A stretch of DNA of 64,000 nucleotides from Halothiobacillus sp. 15-55-196. Its GTDB lineage: Bacteria; Pseudomonadota; Gammaproteobacteria; Halothiobacillales; Halothiobacillaceae. Positions 27,206 through 36,198 of the stretch are shown here, piece by piece. The position numbers and the translations under genes were made by a program. The number at the start of each line of letters is the position of its first letter. Position 1 is the stretch's first letter. The DNA is taken from contig NCKC01000003.1 in the NCBI GenBank assembly GCA_002282715.1, forward strand, positions 1 to 64,000, given 5' to 3'. The notes under the pieces were generated by a model. That model was given only the letters and a program-made list of their open reading frames with translations. It had not been told where the DNA came from and searched no databases.

Positions 27206-28885
27206 TCAATACCACCTCATCCAGACATTGAAGCGTTTGGATGCATCAAGCAGCCAATGCGCCATCCGGTCGTAGAGATCGGCCACATAGAATTCACGCG
27301 AGATCAGGGAATAGAGCATGAGGCGAACCGCTCCGAACCGATCGCCGAAAATCGATTTCTCACGACTAGCCAAGTAGCTGCTAAACCAGCCTGCCACCAC
27401 AATTAAAGCAAGCAAGAAAACCAGGCCGTCGAACGTCAGTTTATCGATGCCAGCTGCATGGTACAGAGCGTTTCGGAAGGCTTCTTCGGGGTACAGGAAG
27501 TTTTCGAAGGCATGGCCGATGAAGGTGTATCCCAACACAATCAAGGTAAACGACAACAAAATCATCATCATCATGCGAATTGGGTTATTGGCATCAAGAT
27601 GATGTGTGGCAAAGAGAACCTGAACCCCCGTAATCCAGCCAAAGAACAGCAGCACAATCGCGCCCTGTTTTTCGAAAAAGTCCGGTGCCACGAACCAGTG
27701 CGCGATAACCAGAATGAATAGCGGGACGACCAGCGTCGCCAAGCCGATAAATAACCAGGGTAATTTTATTGATGCCGACTTTCGCTCAACCAAAAAGGTG
27801 TACAGCGGGTTATGCGGCACGCCGTCGTGCTGGCGTGCTTCATGAATCATGCTGCCTGAACCGAGAAACATGGTGCCTTTGAACAGACCGTGCGCAATAA
27901 GATGGAACACGGCCAGAGAAAACGCGCCAAGGCCACATTCCATGACCATGAAGCCCATTTGTCCCATGGTGGAGTAACCCAGCGATTTTTTGATGTCGTT
28001 TTGCGTCAGCATGAGCACCGAGCCCACCAGCGCGGTAATCAGACCCACGACAAATAACATGTGCAGAACGCCATCACTGTGAACGAAAACAGGCGCGAAG
28101 CGATTGATGATAAAACCACCGGCGTTGACAATTCCCGCATGCATCAAAGCTGAAACCGGCGTCGGGCCCTCCATGGTGTAAGGCAGCCAGGTATGTAGCG
28201 GGAATTGGGCGGATTTTGCAAAGGCTGAGAGCGCCACCAAAAAGGCGGCGGTTATCGCGGTGGGGAGGCCCATGATGGTGGCGTTCGGGTCAGCCGCGAT
28301 ACGGGCAAATAAGGTGGGGAAGTCAATCGCGCCATAGGTTTGATAAAGCAGTACGGCAGCCAGCACCAAAGGCAAGTCACCCAACCGATACGTGATAAAC
28401 GTCCAAAAGGCGTAGCGTTGGCTTGGCCATGATTCCGTATTCTGGCCCAAAAGAAAGTAGAGCATGATGCCGATCATGTGCCAGGCGATCAGCAGCGTGA
28501 CCAAGTCACCGGCGGCGACCATCAATAAAATGGAAGCAGTCATCAAATCCAGCAGCAAGAAGAAACGGGGATAGCCCGGCTCTTCGGTCATATACCGGAT
28601 TGAATAGATATGAACAATAAGGCTGATGCCTGCGACAACGAGCGACATGATGCTGCTCAACGGATCGACGTACAGACTGCCCCACATCGTCCCCAGAGAA
28701 TGCCAGCTTGGGCTCGCATCGGATCCGATATACGTTACCAGTTGATATGCGGCAACAATGACGGTCAGTGTTCCCAGCGCCACGCTCAGATGGGCAACAC
28801 GTTTACCCAGTCGAGCGGCAAACAATTGTACCAGTAAGGCGGACAGTAAGGGTAACAATGGAATTAGCCATTGCAGCTTCATCAT
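27206..28885 (-). CDS. dabB: DabB, NuoL/MrpA-like membrane subunit of the DAB carbon transporter
   Basis: A cation-translocating subunit of the complex I / Mrp family, thought to couple proton flow to DabA activity. The 559 residues hold about 14-15 membrane helices. Family features: a Lys in SAFAKSAQFPLHTWLPYTMEGPTPVSALMHAGIVNAGGF, the SLGYSTMGQMGFMVMECGLGAF stretch, and HLIAHGLFKGTMFLGSGSMIHE. The long amphipathic tail of respiratory NuoL is absent. ATG at 28885 has GGAGAAA upstream. The 159-nt gap before it is the largest in this part of the block and may hold a promoter. Confidence 0.9.
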   Translation of the reverse strand: MMKLQWLIPLLPLLSALLVQLFAARLGKRVAHLSVALGTLTVIVAAYQLVTYIGSDASPSWHSLGTMWGSLYVDPLSSIMSLVVAGISLIVHIYSIRYMTEEPGYPRFFLLLDLMTASILLMVAAGDLVTLLIAWHMIGIMLYFLLGQNTESWPSQRYAFWTFITYRLGDLPLVLAAVLLYQTYGAIDFPTLFARIAADPNATIMGLPTAITAAFLVALSAFAKSAQFPLHTWLPYTMEGPTPVSALMHAGIVNAGGFIINRFAPVFVHSDGVLHMLFVVGLITALVGSVLMLTQNDIKKSLGYSTMGQMGFMVMECGLGAFSLAVFHLIAHGLFKGTMFLGSGSMIHEARQHDGVPHNPLYTFLVERKSASIKLPWLFIGLATLVVPLFILVIAHWFVAPDFFEKQGAIVLLFFGWITGVQVLFATHHLDANNPIRMMMMILLSFTLIVLGYTFIGHAFENFLYPEEAFRNALYHAAGIDKLTFDGLVFLLALIVVAGWFSSYLASREKSIFGDRFGAVRLMLYSLISREFYVADLYDRMAHWLLDASKRFNVWMRWY

Positions 28886-29044
28886 GCGCTTTCTCCATCA
28901 CAGATCGGCCATGGCCGGTTAGTCATCTTGCTTATACGCAAATTAAAATCAATTGGAATAACGAAGTATTTGCATCAGATCCCGAGCAGCCATTGAAACC
29001 GCCTTATGAAATCTATCTCTTGGCTGAAGCCCGGATGGAATGTT

Positions 29045-31411
29045 TTAGCGCGTCATTGATAAATAAAGTGCCGGTAATTTCTCAGGTAGTCGAGCGACAT
29101 GGTCGAGGATCATGTAGTGTTTCGGACCAAAAATCCGTTCGACATAATCATCGGCTCTCGGATCGAGCGTGACACAGAACGTATTGATATTGCGCTTTCT
29201 TAATTCTTCCACTACGCGCTTGGTGTCCTGGCGTAGATACTGTGGATCGCGCACATCGTTATCGGAAGGCTCGCCATCGGTAAGTAACAGGATAAGTTTC
29301 TTCTGGCTGGGACGTGAATCCAGTAAATGGCCCGCGTGTCGCAACGCTGTGCCCATGCGTGTTGAGAGTTGCCCCGTCATTCCGGCCAGACGAGCCTTGG
29401 CGAGGTCATCGAAGGCGTCATCAAAGTCTTTGAAGCGGAAATACTCAACATCACTGCGCCCATTGGAATCAAAACCATGAATAGCATAGGGGTCACCAAT
29501 GCGACTCAATGCATCACCGAGTAGTGCTGCGGCCTCTCGTGCCATATCAAGTACGGTTTTTTCTTCTTCACCGGTTTGAACGAGATCGTTGGTTGATTCT
29601 GATAGATCAATAAGCAAAATCACGGATAGATCACGCACATGGATCCGTCGACGAATGCCAATGCGCGGGTCGGGTTGACGATTCATTCGAATATCGATCA
29701 TTGCGCCAATGGCTGCATTGAGATCGACTTCATCACCATCCTCGATTTTTTTCTGTCGCACCACACCTTGTGGCTGTAAGCCTTCGATCAAGTACTTCAA
29801 ACGCCGCACTATGGGGGCGTGCTCGAGCAAAATATTGTCAACCACCGCAGGGTCGCCCAGTTTGGGTTTCTTCTCCATCAGGGTTGTCCACAATGGTCGC
29901 TGAAGCTGTGATTGGTAATCCCACTCGGGATAATATCGAGGTGAAGCAGTCGGCGGTGTGCCATACCGTTCATTGAACGTCGTGCCATCGTCATCGAAAA
30001 GTTCGGTAGCAAGCACCCATATTTCATCCGCACTTTCTGCCGTGGCGTACTCTACATCCAAGGCATGCAGCATCTGCATCACGCTGACGTACTTGCGCTT
30101 TTCCTGGATGCTGGCCGCGGTATGTGCATTACTCTTGCCTGTTTCCGGTGTTTGCCACAAATAGGTATTGTCATCACGGTACGGGCTGCTTGGGATATCG
30201 GTACGACTTTGAAATACCAGATTTTGCTCTTGAATCTTATCGGCCAGAGCGATGCCAAGTTCGCGCGCCATTTCCTGATCGTGCAGACGATCACTTGCTG
30301 CGTCAAATGCCTCACGCGACCATTGGACCAGCGGATGTGTATCCGTTGAATTCTCATCGCATAGAGCCAGCGCAATCCGGTCGAAAAGTGCGCCAAGAGT
30401 CGGATTCTCTCCTGTTCGTGCATCAGCGGGCAGGGCAGCTACCGTCAGTTGATTGAGATTCTTCCACAGGGGGGCCAATCCTGGAAAATCTGCCATTGCG
30501 AGTTTTTCGACACGCGCGTCTTCAAATAAACCAATGGCCGCGCGGGCAAGTGGGGATGCGTTCTTCGCATCGGAGTCGAGACGTGAATAAATTTGATGTG
30601 CTGCGGCATGAGCCGCAGCCGCACGATAGAGAGTCAGACCATCAACGGTTTGTTCGCCTTCAACGGCGTAATCATCATACGCGTCGGGCAAATTGATAAA
30701 TAGTTCATCAATGAACGGACGGTATCCGGACCGGCTTTCAAAATCGCCGGAAGTGGGGCGTAGAAAAAAATCACGTCCCCAGAGTGCGCGCAAATACATC
30801 ACCAAGCGGCGCTGCACATCAACAAACAAAACACCTCGTCGCTCGCGCTGCAACACGGCGCGGGATTCAGGCGTGGCGAGACTAAAATAAGCCTCTTGGG
30901 CGGTAAAATCGGTTCGATGCGCTTGAATTCCCCAAGTAATCCAACGCCGTAATCCTCCAAGAGTCAGAACACCAAGCAGTTGTTCTATTTGACCAAGGAG
31001 TGGACGTAAGGCCCGGGGGGCTTTGGCTGCTACGTAATCTAGTAAAGAAAGATAGGCAGCGAACAGCTCAGCCTCACCGAGTCGACTGACAGCTACAGGT
31101 GCCGATTTGAAAACCAATGCTAAAACTTCAGCACTGGCCTTGGAGAACATTTTAATGACGGAAGACAGCAGCTCGAAAACGGCAGTTTCACCAATTGACC
31201 TTGTAACAGGACCTGCAGATTCAATAAACGAGATGACTAACGCATCACCCCGTCCCAAAGCCTTGAGATTGGAAACGCTTTCTAGAAAAGCCTTGAAACC
31301 CATCGGGCTGAACAATCGAGAAAGCTCAACCCAATGGGTTTCTAGGACTTCAGCAATCGGTTCGCCCAAGTCTTCAAAAAGAGACTGATATTCTTCAGTT
31401 GCTGAGTTCAT
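29045..31411 (-). CDS. cbbO: CbbO, von Willebrand-domain adaptor of the Rubisco activase
   Basis: Bridges the CbbQ hexamer to inhibited Rubisco. The 788 residues have a helical N-terminal region and a C-terminal VWA domain: SVILLIDLSESTND (metal-site DLSES near residue 600), the second metal-site threonine region MTGQLSTRMGTALRHAG, and LILLLTDGEPSDND. The size and MIDAS pattern match CbbO rather than NorD. It follows mcdB by 32 nt and is followed by a 159-nt gap before dabB. Confidence 0.93.
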   Translation of the reverse strand: MNSATEEYQSLFEDLGEPIAEVLETHWVELSRLFSPMGFKAFLESVSNLKALGRGDALVISFIESAGPVTRSIGETAVFELLSSVIKMFSKASAEVLALVFKSAPVAVSRLGEAELFAAYLSLLDYVAAKAPRALRPLLGQIEQLLGVLTLGGLRRWITWGIQAHRTDFTAQEAYFSLATPESRAVLQRERRGVLFVDVQRRLVMYLRALWGRDFFLRPTSGDFESRSGYRPFIDELFINLPDAYDDYAVEGEQTVDGLTLYRAAAAHAAAHQIYSRLDSDAKNASPLARAAIGLFEDARVEKLAMADFPGLAPLWKNLNQLTVAALPADARTGENPTLGALFDRIALALCDENSTDTHPLVQWSREAFDAASDRLHDQEMARELGIALADKIQEQNLVFQSRTDIPSSPYRDDNTYLWQTPETGKSNAHTAASIQEKRKYVSVMQMLHALDVEYATAESADEIWVLATELFDDDGTTFNERYGTPPTASPRYYPEWDYQSQLQRPLWTTLMEKKPKLGDPAVVDNILLEHAPIVRRLKYLIEGLQPQGVVRQKKIEDGDEVDLNAAIGAMIDIRMNRQPDPRIGIRRRIHVRDLSVILLIDLSESTNDLVQTGEEEKTVLDMAREAAALLGDALSRIGDPYAIHGFDSNGRSDVEYFRFKDFDDAFDDLAKARLAGMTGQLSTRMGTALRHAGHLLDSRPSQKKLILLLTDGEPSDNDVRDPQYLRQDTKRVVEELRKRNINTFCVTLDPRADDYVERIFGPKHYMILDHVARLPEKLPALYLSMTR

Positions 31412-31443
31412 ATTTTGACGTTGGTTTGATATTCAGAAAAAAA

Positions 31444-31734
31444 TCAATCTGGCCATACACGGCGAGGATGCGTCGATGTGTCGTGAACCGGAACCTGAAT
31501 ATCATCAGCCGATGGATTGCTGGACTTTGAGGCAGATGGATTTGCTGTCGTCGCAGATGCTACAGGCTTTTTCGCAGCCGGCCGTGTGGCAGGTTTTGCG
31601 GCTGTCGATGCAGGCTTGGTGGTTTCGGGTGCAGCCGAGCGCGCTGCCGGTTTGGCTGGGGTTAACGCGGGCGCTATCGCGTCCTTGCGCTCGGTTTTGA
31701 TGCTTGCACTCAATTTGTCTTCTAAATTAGTCAT
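31444..31734 (-). CDS. mcdB: McdB-like carboxysome positioning adaptor
   Basis: A 96-residue, almost fully disordered protein of Ala, Pro, Lys, Thr and Ser, with basic repeats (PAKPAARSAA, AAKPATRPAAKKP) and an acidic end. It finishes RRVWPD, with the tryptophan near the C-terminus that marks proteobacterial McdB proteins. McdB links carboxysomes to the McdA ATPase on the nucleoid and can phase-separate. The start overlaps mcdA by 4 nt, which supports the assignment because the sequence itself is low-complexity. Confidence 0.85.
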   Translation of the reverse strand: MTNLEDKLSASIKTERKDAIAPALTPAKPAARSAAPETTKPASTAAKPATRPAAKKPVASATTANPSASKSSNPSADDIQVPVHDTSTHPRRVWPD

Positions 31735-32382
31735 GACGGGATAACCTCGTTAAGGATTTGATTGATTTCATCAGCCGCTGAGCGGCCTCTTGCTCCGAGC
31801 TGGAAAACGCTAACGCCTTCCACTACGGCATTTCGGTACACAGCGCGTCGTCGCACAGAGGTAGTGAGTACGGGGACGCCAAGCCGCTCGATGGTTGTTT
31901 GCATTGCTCGTGACATTGCACTGCGTGGCTCTGTTTGATTGAGCACCAACGCAGCTTTTAGCTTGGGGTTGGTTTTCCGTGCACGCTCAATCATATCGAT
32001 TGTCTGAGTGCTTGCCCAAAGATCTAAAGGGGAGGGCAAAACAGGAATTAACACAAAATCACACTCAATCATCAATTGACAGGTAATTGCCATGTCAAGA
32101 GAGGGCGGACAATCCACGACGACAAAGTCATGGTTGGGTTGTGCCAATTTAAGATTTTGAACGGGGTCGGTGTGATCCGAGTATAAGACTGGGACTTGAG
32201 CGTCCGCCTCTTTGCTTCCCCAGTCAACCCAATGCTTGAGTGCGCCTTGGGGGTCGGCATCGACCAGACCAACACGACCACGCTGCGTCAAGCCTGCACT
32301 GATGTTTGTGCTGATGGTGGTCTTGCCACAGCCACCTTTGAGGTTGGCGACAGCCAATGTAAAGGCTTTGTTGTTGGCCATG
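31731..32382 (-). CDS. mcdA: McdA, ParA-type ATPase for carboxysome positioning
   Basis: ParA/MinD-family ATPase that forms gradients on the nucleoid and spaces carboxysomes. The deviant Walker A is NLKGGCGKTTISTNIS (KGG signature lysine, residues about 13-22), with DADPQGALKHWVDW and FVVVDCPPSLD (switch II) following. The start is placed at MANNKAF (32382), 3 nt after the stop of the acRAF-like gene; the open frame extends upstream through that gene. Coupled to mcdB. Confidence 0.92.
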
Positions 32383-32385
32383 GCG

Positions 32386-32667
32386 TTAGCTATACTTGGC
32401 GGCCAAGTCATTGACTTGGGTGGCAAATTTAAGTTCAGAATCTTGCAATGGACCGTCATCCGCAGCAGAAATGGTGACGGTCACGAATTCTTTGGCAAAA
32501 TGCAAATTGGGATAGTTGCCAATGGCCTCGGATAAATCAGCTAAATCGTCCAAAAATGAACGCGTTTGAGAATAACTTCCAAAATCGAAGCGGCGAGATA
32601 ATTGGGGGGGTAATTTACGGCATTCCCAGCCATCAACCTCAATCTGATTTAGCTTTTCTATCGCCAT
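32386..32667 (-). CDS. Pterin dehydratase-like Rubisco assembly factor (acRAF type)
   Basis: About 93 residues with the pterin-4a-carbinolamine dehydratase fold: FDFGSYSQTRSFLDDLADLSEAIGNYPNLHF, then VTVTISAADDGPLQDSELKFATQVNDLA. In true dehydratases an HHP motif provides catalytic histidines; here that place reads NYPNLH, so catalysis is doubtful. Alpha-carboxysome clusters carry such a protein as a Rubisco assembly chaperone. ATG at 32667, or a TTG at 32682. Directly upstream of mcdA. Confidence 0.85.
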   Translation of the reverse strand: MAIEKLNQIEVDGWECRKLPPQLSRRFDFGSYSQTRSFLDDLADLSEAIGNYPNLHFAKEFVTVTISAADDGPLQDSELKFATQVNDLAAKYS

Positions 32668-32978
32668 GATTTGTTCTCGCAAACTTGAGTGTAAGTTGGG
32701 CCAGTCAAAACCAGCAAAACCCTTGAACTGATCCTGTCTAAGATACTACCGAGAAGTTTGCATCCAGAAAATCGGGAGGGAGCAGGAATCATTCAATCCT
32801 TGAGCAGAAGGTGTCGCTCACATTCGAAGCGTTATTCAATTCAAAGTAAATAATAAAGCAAAAAGTAGCGTTGGTTACGTGTTTGAAACGCGCATGAAAC
32901 CTACAAAACTTCCTCAACAAGGATATCTGCATGACACCATATCAATACAAAGATCCACTAGGAAATCAGTCAGTTTCA
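32668..32978. other. 311-bp gap between csoS1B and the acRAF-like gene, no gene seen
   Basis: No open frame with coding character on either strand. As I recall, H. neapolitanus has a bacterioferritin-like gene after csoS1B; nothing like it is visible here. The gap is AT-rich towards 32830-32880 and may hold a promoter for the acRAF-mcdA-mcdB-cbbO genes, but I cannot point to a convincing one. Confidence 0.5.
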
Positions 32979-33311
32979 TTAGCTATTCAGATTAGCGATA
33001 CACCATGCGGAACCGGAGTCATCAGGCGTCTCGGGTAGGATGATCTCAACTTCAGAATGAACGCGTGCAATGATGTGCGCAGCAACCAAGCCATCGCCAA
33101 CCCGTTCACAGGCGTCAGCACCCGCACGAACGGCAGCGTTCACTGCACCTGTCTCACCACGAACCAAAACGGTTACGTAACCACCGCCGACAAATGATCG
33201 TCCCACCAAACGGACTTCCGCAGCTTTGGTCATGGCGTCTGCGGCTTCAATGGCAGGAACCAATCCTCGTGTTTCAATCATGCCCAGGGCAATACCGTGA
33301 GTCGTTGCCAT
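32979..33311 (-). CDS. csoS1B: Carboxysome shell hexamer protein CsoS1B
   Basis: BMC-domain shell protein of 110 residues: [74 protein letters not shown]. It has about 12 extra C-terminal residues (SGSAWCIANLNS) compared with CsoS1A and CsoS1C, the usual mark of CsoS1B. At the variable FVGGGY loop it reads SFVGG rather than QFVGG. Start at 33311 (MATTHGIAL) with AGAGG upstream; earlier in-frame starts would read into the gap. Preceded by a strong stem-loop. Confidence 0.95.
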   Translation of the reverse strand: MATTHGIALGMIETRGLVPAIEAADAMTKAAEVRLVGRSFVGGGYVTVLVRGETGAVNAAVRAGADACERVGDGLVAAHIIARVHSEVEIILPETPDDSGSAWCIANLNS

Positions 33312-33368
33312 AACAGAACCTCTAAAACTATTGTTGAGCACGTTCAGAACGAGCCCAGAAATTTGATT

Positions 33369-33408
33369 AGACGGTTTCGGCGACGGGTGTCGCCGAAGTG
33401 AGCCGTCT
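33369..33408 (-). promoter_or_regulatory. Strong stem-loop between csoS1A and csoS1B
   Basis: Minus-strand RNA can form ttcggcgac-accc-gtcgccgaa (9 bp, 4-nt loop; 33376-33397) inside a second stem agacgg/ccgtct (33369-33374 with 33403-33408). No T run follows, so it is not a simple terminator. It may stabilise the 3' end of upstream messages or attenuate transcription into csoS1B. Confidence 0.75.
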
Positions 33409-33422
33409 TAGGAATATCTGAC

Positions 33423-33719
33423 TTAGGCTTGTGGCGCCTTTGGCAGAATGTTTTCTACTTCTGAGTGAACACGCGCAATGATATGCGCAGCAACCAAGCC
33501 ATCACCAACACGTTCGCAAGCATCGGCGCCAGCACGAACTGCTGCATTAACAGCGCCTGTTTCGCCCCGAACCAACACGGTGACATAACCGCCACCAACA
33601 AATTGACGACCGACCAAACGCACTTCAGCCGCTTTAGTCATGGCGTCTGCTGCTTCAATCGCAGGAACCAAGCCACGTGTTTCGATCATACCCAGAGCAA
33701 TACCAGTTACATCAGCCAT
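33423..33719 (-). CDS. csoS1A: Carboxysome shell hexamer protein CsoS1A
   Basis: Single BMC-domain protein of 98 residues that forms the flat hexamer tiles of the shell. It differs from CsoS1C only at the N-terminus (MADV versus MAAV) and at the last residues (KAPQA versus KAPEA). The near identity with clearly different DNA at third positions points to purifying selection after duplication. Pore loop FVGGGY present. Third-from-last structural gene of the shell set. Confidence 0.96.
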
Positions 33720-33753
33720 TTAATTAAACTCCTAAGCTGTCACTTTATGCAAT

Positions 33754-33779
33754 GAACCGGAACAAGCCTGCACCGGTTC
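33754..33779 (-). promoter_or_regulatory. Stem-loop between csoS1C and csoS1A
   Basis: Arms gaaccgg and ccggttc (33754-33760 and 33773-33779) are perfect complements around a 12-nt loop. It has no T run and lies between two nearly identical shell genes. A role in message processing or stability is inferred. Confidence 0.55.
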
Positions 33780-33793
33780 GTCTCTCCCGATCC

Positions 33794-34090
33794 TTAAGCT
33801 TCAGGGGCTTTCGGCAGGATGTTTTCGACTTCGGAATGGACACGGGCAATGATATGCGCCGCGACCAGACCATCGCCAACCCGTTCGCAAGCATCAGCGC
33901 CTGCACGAACTGCTGCGTTGACGGCACCGGTTTCACCACGGACCAAAACGGTCACGTAACCACCACCAACAAATTGACGGCCAACCAAACGTACTTCGGC
34001 GGCCTTGGTCATGGCATCGGCAGCTTCAATCGCCGGAACCAGACCACGTGTTTCAATCATACCCAGTGCAATACCTGTTACTGCTGCCAT
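33794..34090 (-). CDS. csoS1C: Carboxysome shell hexamer protein CsoS1C
   Basis: Single BMC-domain shell protein of 98 residues, almost identical to CsoS1A. ATG at 34090 follows GAGGAGAG closely; the open frame continues 5 codons upstream without better support. First of three csoS1 paralogues, right after the two pentamer genes. Hexamers make the bulk of the shell facets and their pores pass bicarbonate and sugar phosphates. Confidence 0.96.
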   Translation of the reverse strand: MAAVTGIALGMIETRGLVPAIEAADAMTKAAEVRLVGRQFVGGGYVTVLVRGETGAVNAAVRAGADACERVGDGLVAAHIIARVHSEVENILPKAPEA

Positions 34091-34140
34091 TTTTTCTCTC
34101 CTCAATAAAAAAAATTCAAAATCAACTCATCTAGCGATGG

Positions 34141-34386
34141 TTAAGTTACCCAGTGATCGATGATGCCACCAATCGTCAAATCCGTGAGAATCTCAAAATC
34201 ACCCGCGCCAAACCGAGCAGCAGAGCCGCTAATCGTAAAGACCCAACATCCCTCAGGGACGCCAATGGGATCGCAAGCAACACTGACCTTGCCCGAAGCA
34301 TCCTCCATAACACGCAAAGAGATATTTTTAAGGCCGGGCACCCTGCGGGTTGCGATTAAGTCGGAACGGACGCGCATTATTTCCAT
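34141..34386 (-). CDS. csoS4B: Carboxysome shell vertex pentamer CsoS4B
   Basis: An 81-residue BMC-vertex (Pfam EutN/CcmL) protein that caps the icosahedral corners. Visible features: VRSDLIATRRVPGLKNISLRV, VACDPIGVPEGCWVFTISGSAARFGAG and TDLTIGGIIDHW. It shares its junction base with csoS4A. Its low dose relative to CsoS1 is expected, as only 12 vertices exist per shell. Confidence 0.95.
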   Translation of the reverse strand: MEIMRVRSDLIATRRVPGLKNISLRVMEDASGKVSVACDPIGVPEGCWVFTISGSAARFGAGDFEILTDLTIGGIIDHWVT

Positions 34387-34637
34387 TACTCACCATCCCA
34401 CTGATCAATAATCCCGATAATTGTCAAATCAGAGGGATAAGACTTGCTTCCTGCAGCCTCTCTTGCAGCCGATGACCCGACGCATAGAACCCAATCGCCC
34501 GGTATGCAGCCAATGGCATCCACGGCTACCTGCCTGGGGGCACCCGGCTTCTCCCATACCACCAGTAGGGGTTTATGCCCCATATCAGCAATACGATTTG
34601 TTGAAACCAACGTTTTCTCAACTTGCATGATTTTCAT
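34386..34637 (-). CDS. csoS4A: Carboxysome shell vertex pentamer CsoS4A
   Basis: An 83-residue pentamer-forming vertex protein: MQVEKTLVSTNRIADMGHKP, VAVDAIGCIPGDWVLCVGSSAAREAAGS, SDLTIIGIIDQW. Overlaps the csoSCA stop by 4 nt and touches csoS4B. Paralogue of CsoS4B with about half the residues shared. Confidence 0.95.
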   Translation of the reverse strand: MKIMQVEKTLVSTNRIADMGHKPLLVVWEKPGAPRQVAVDAIGCIPGDWVLCVGSSAAREAAGSKSYPSDLTIIGIIDQWDGE

Positions 34638-36178
34638 GCGGATGCAACCTCTTCAATCGGGCTTCCGATCGCACGTGCTTGAACGCTAGTGTGGAACTGT
34701 AAGAAACCGGCAGCGTTTAATTCATGATGTCGGGCTGAAATGGCGTTTCGAACCCGAATGGCACGTTCTTTCATGCGCTCTCTCGAGCCAGGAACGCGGT
34801 CGTCATAACGAAAATGCACAGCTATCGGTATCGGCAGGCCACGTTCAACATTCAGTTTGCGAAAAATTTTGATACCTACATCCAAATCATTGGTATTTTC
34901 TTCAACAGTATGAAGGTGGGCGTAGTAGGACATATTGCGTATCTGGATCTCGTCAATGCTCTCACCTACACTGATATAACGTTCGGCATGACCCAATTGA
35001 TCAGCAGGGTATCGGCCTGAGTACTTATGCACAACATAATCAATTTGAGATAAATTGTTGATAAGTAAGGTGGCAATAAATCGACGCATCCCTTCGTGAG
35101 CGATGCCTTTACCTCTTGCCCAACCATCACTGTTGTTTGCTTTGACGATGGCTCCGTGCACGGCAATACGAGCAGCATCTGCAGATAAATTCAAGGTCTC
35201 TGCATAAAGTTTGGCGTTGTCCACAAATCGGTGCTCGTTCAGATCACCGTTTTCATCAGGAATGTGAACTCGGATCGCATCAGTATCGGTGTCGACGCCT
35301 ATCAGTAGGATGTCCACACTTGCCCCGCAGCAGAACGCATTCTCCACAGCTTGTCGCAATGCAATGAGCCGAGCCATTGCGGCATCAACAGCAGCGTGGT
35401 CATTACTGCCATGGGCTGCACAGCCTTGGTGGGTCGGATCAGAAGAGCTGTAATGGTAAACGGCAATTTTCAAATACCGTGTCGGTTCATCGGCAGTATT
35501 CGGAATACCTTCACGATACCGATGCAATTCAACCGCTTTCCAGTGATTCAAATCCTCTTCAACATCAAACAGCGCACCCGCATAAGCCTTGCGCTTGATG
35601 AAATCAGATAAGGGTAGCCGCAGGATGAAAGGGAGTAATCCCTTAATACGACCATCCGAACAGGGGCTAATGTCTATTGCATGAAACCCACAATCCAGCA
35701 GGAACTCAATGAATGAGGAAGCTTCGTCTGCCTGATCTAACCATCTCTTGCGAAACTGCTCAGCGGATGCATTCAATGCCCGGAATGTTGAGTAACCAAA
35801 CATACCGTGAAAATTGTGTCCCTTGATCCAGTTATCTTTCAGCATGGTTTCAGGGAAAGTGTGTCCTAGAGAAGATTGGGCTAGCTCCTGAACACGTGTT
35901 ATGTAGTCAGTCCCCAGGGGGATGCCCGCTACAGCGCGCAGAAAAGGCACAACGCGATCAAAACGGTTCTTGACACTCTCTTCACATCGATTTAACTGAT
36001 CATTGGCTTGAAGGTTTGTCAAAGGGTGTTGGCAGGTTCTCTCTGGCAAAGATGAGCATGCAGGATGCTGATCATAAGCCCGATTAGGTACTTGCTCAAT
36101 CAAGTCAAGCCGAGGTTTGACTGATGAGCCAACACCAAACGGTGCACGTTGCTTGTTTCGTCTGTTACGGGTGTTCAT
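34634..36178 (-). CDS. csoSCA: Carboxysomal carbonic anhydrase CsoSCA (CsoS3)
   Basis: Epsilon (divergent beta) carbonic anhydrase inside the shell that turns bicarbonate into CO2 for Rubisco. At 514 residues it has the length of the H. neapolitanus protein. The zinc ligands fall at Cys173 (ISPCSDGR), His242 (AVYHYS) and Cys253 (THQGC), with Asp175 and Arg177 forming the usual active-site pair. The N-terminal 150 residues are helical, with a disordered first 40. The C-terminal domain is the degenerate duplicate without ligands. Begins 20 nt after csoS2. Confidence 0.97.
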   Translation of the reverse strand: MNTRNRRNKQRAPFGVGSSVKPRLDLIEQVPNRAYDQHPACSSLPERTCQHPLTNLQANDQLNRCEESVKNRFDRVVPFLRAVAGIPLGTDYITRVQELAQSSLGHTFPETMLKDNWIKGHNFHGMFGYSTFRALNASAEQFRKRWLDQADEASSFIEFLLDCGFHAIDISPCSDGRIKGLLPFILRLPLSDFIKRKAYAGALFDVEEDLNHWKAVELHRYREGIPNTADEPTRYLKIAVYHYSSSDPTHQGCAAHGSNDHAAVDAAMARLIALRQAVENAFCCGASVDILLIGVDTDTDAIRVHIPDENGDLNEHRFVDNAKLYAETLNLSADAARIAVHGAIVKANNSDGWARGKGIAHEGMRRFIATLLINNLSQIDYVVHKYSGRYPADQLGHAERYISVGESIDEIQIRNMSYYAHLHTVEENTNDLDVGIKIFRKLNVERGLPIPIAVHFRYDDRVPGSRERMKERAIRVRNAISARHHELNAAGFLQFHTSVQARAIGSPIEEVASA

Positions 36179-36198
36179 AATCGTTACACTTTACTTAA

